From positions 35,208 through 99,207 of the forward strand of contig NZ_MWSJ01000018.1 in NCBI RefSeq assembly GCF_002237755.1: DNA of 64,000 nucleotides. The letters run 5' to 3'. Each line of letters opens with the position of its first letter. The stretch's first letter is position 1. This stretch comes from Lysinibacillus sp. KCTC 33748. Lineage in GTDB: Bacteria; Bacillota; Bacilli; Bacillales_A; Planococcaceae. Below, in pieces: positions 63,745-64,000 of the stretch. The translations under genes were made by a program, and so were the position numbers. The notes under the pieces are model-generated. The model saw only the letters and a program-made list of their open reading frames with translations. It was not told the DNA's origin and did no database searches.

Positions 63745-63900
63745 ATGAAAATATATAAAAATGATGACGAAATGATTGATGATTTATATACAATCATTCG
63801 GTACATTCAATCGAATCACCAAGAAAATTCTGAGGTACTTGAAACATCTTATGAAATAGAAGATGCAGTAAGCAAAATAAGAGAATCTTTAGGCGTTTAA
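63745..63900 (+). CDS. Small hypothetical protein, 51 aa
   Basis: MKIYKNDDEMIDDLYTIIRY opens a soluble acidic helical protein ending KIRESLGV. AAGGAGGG six to seven bases before the ATG makes it credible. Unknown family; lies between the integrase remnant and the IS element. Confidence 0.65.
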   Translation: MKIYKNDDEMIDDLYTIIRYIQSNHQENSEVLETSYEIEDAVSKIRESLGV

Positions 63901-63926
63901 TTCGTAGCCCTCCACAATCATTGAAG

Positions 63927-64000
63927 TGACCCCTAAAAGTTAGACACGGTTATTTCATTAGGCAGCTTGAGTAAAATGAGTTCGGTATTGAACCGGACTC
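63927..64000 (-). mobile_element. IS3-family element, end only, cut by window edge
   Basis: Begins with the terminal TGACCCCTAAAAGTTAGACA and contains, on the minus strand at 63958-64000, the last codons of an OrfB transposase (SPVQYRTHFTQAA-stop), typical of IS3-family ends. The rest lies beyond the window. Confidence 0.8.

Overview
The window is chromosomal DNA from a low-GC, spore-forming, competence-gene-carrying Firmicute. Gene order and protein style point to a Lysinibacillus-like member of the Bacillaceae/Planococcaceae. Sporulation genes (sigK, gpr, spoIIP), the comEA-comEB-comEC locus, the alaS T-box leader and strong AGGAGG ribosome binding sites support this. Species-level identity is inference.

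Layout. 1-6.7 kb: the end of a small (p)ppGpp synthetase gene, a stand-alone HisA of the eukaryotic type, recD2, and an HpaB-type flavin monooxygenase. 6.7-12.7 kb: a magnesium region. Two divergently oriented M-box riboswitches each have their own sigma-A promoter and terminator. One leads leftward to mgtC plus an MgtE-like protein that lacks the membrane domain. The other leads rightward to three tandem corA paralogues. 12.7-18.3 kb: T-box/alaS, ireB (yrzL), ruvX, yrzB and a double-DUF1292 relative. 18.5-24.6 kb: a methionine/organosulfur operon (metQ-metN-metI-metQ plus two flavin oxygenases). 25-33.5 kb: mltG, the three genes of wobble-uridine 5-methoxyuridine synthesis (yrrM, yrrN, yrrO), udk, greA, yrrS, mtnN. 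33.7-41 kb: sigK, pssA, psd and the yqeG-yqeH-aroE-yqeI-nadD-yqeK-rsfS-yqeM operon.

41-47.8 kb is an accessory insert between yqeM and comEA, where B. subtilis has comER. It holds a decayed toxin-antitoxin pair, a DUF4085-like gene, and a complete bacterial Hen1/Pnkp RNA-repair operon. 48-56 kb returns to core order (comEA, comEB, comEC, yqzM, holA, rpsT, gpr, spoIIP). 56-61.4 kb is a second accessory stretch (OatA-like acyltransferase, formamidase FmdA/FmdB, gene and IS debris). lepA follows, and after it a ruined phage integrase, a small gene, and the end of an IS3-family element where the usual hemN/hrcA continuation would be expected.

A mosaic intergenic repeat family (about 130-480 bp, built from nested palindromes, usually starting TTAACTTCTTTCAG and ending GGCATAATTGATA) occurs in nearly every large gap of the first half and again near 58.3 kb. 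A second, GC-richer family occurs twice. One copy of the first family appears to supply the -35 box for the ireB operon. Other points worth attention are a probable ATT start for comEC, a CorA paralogue with SMN in place of the GMN motif, a strong overlapping upstream ORF before the first corA, and the stand-alone MgtE sensor protein.
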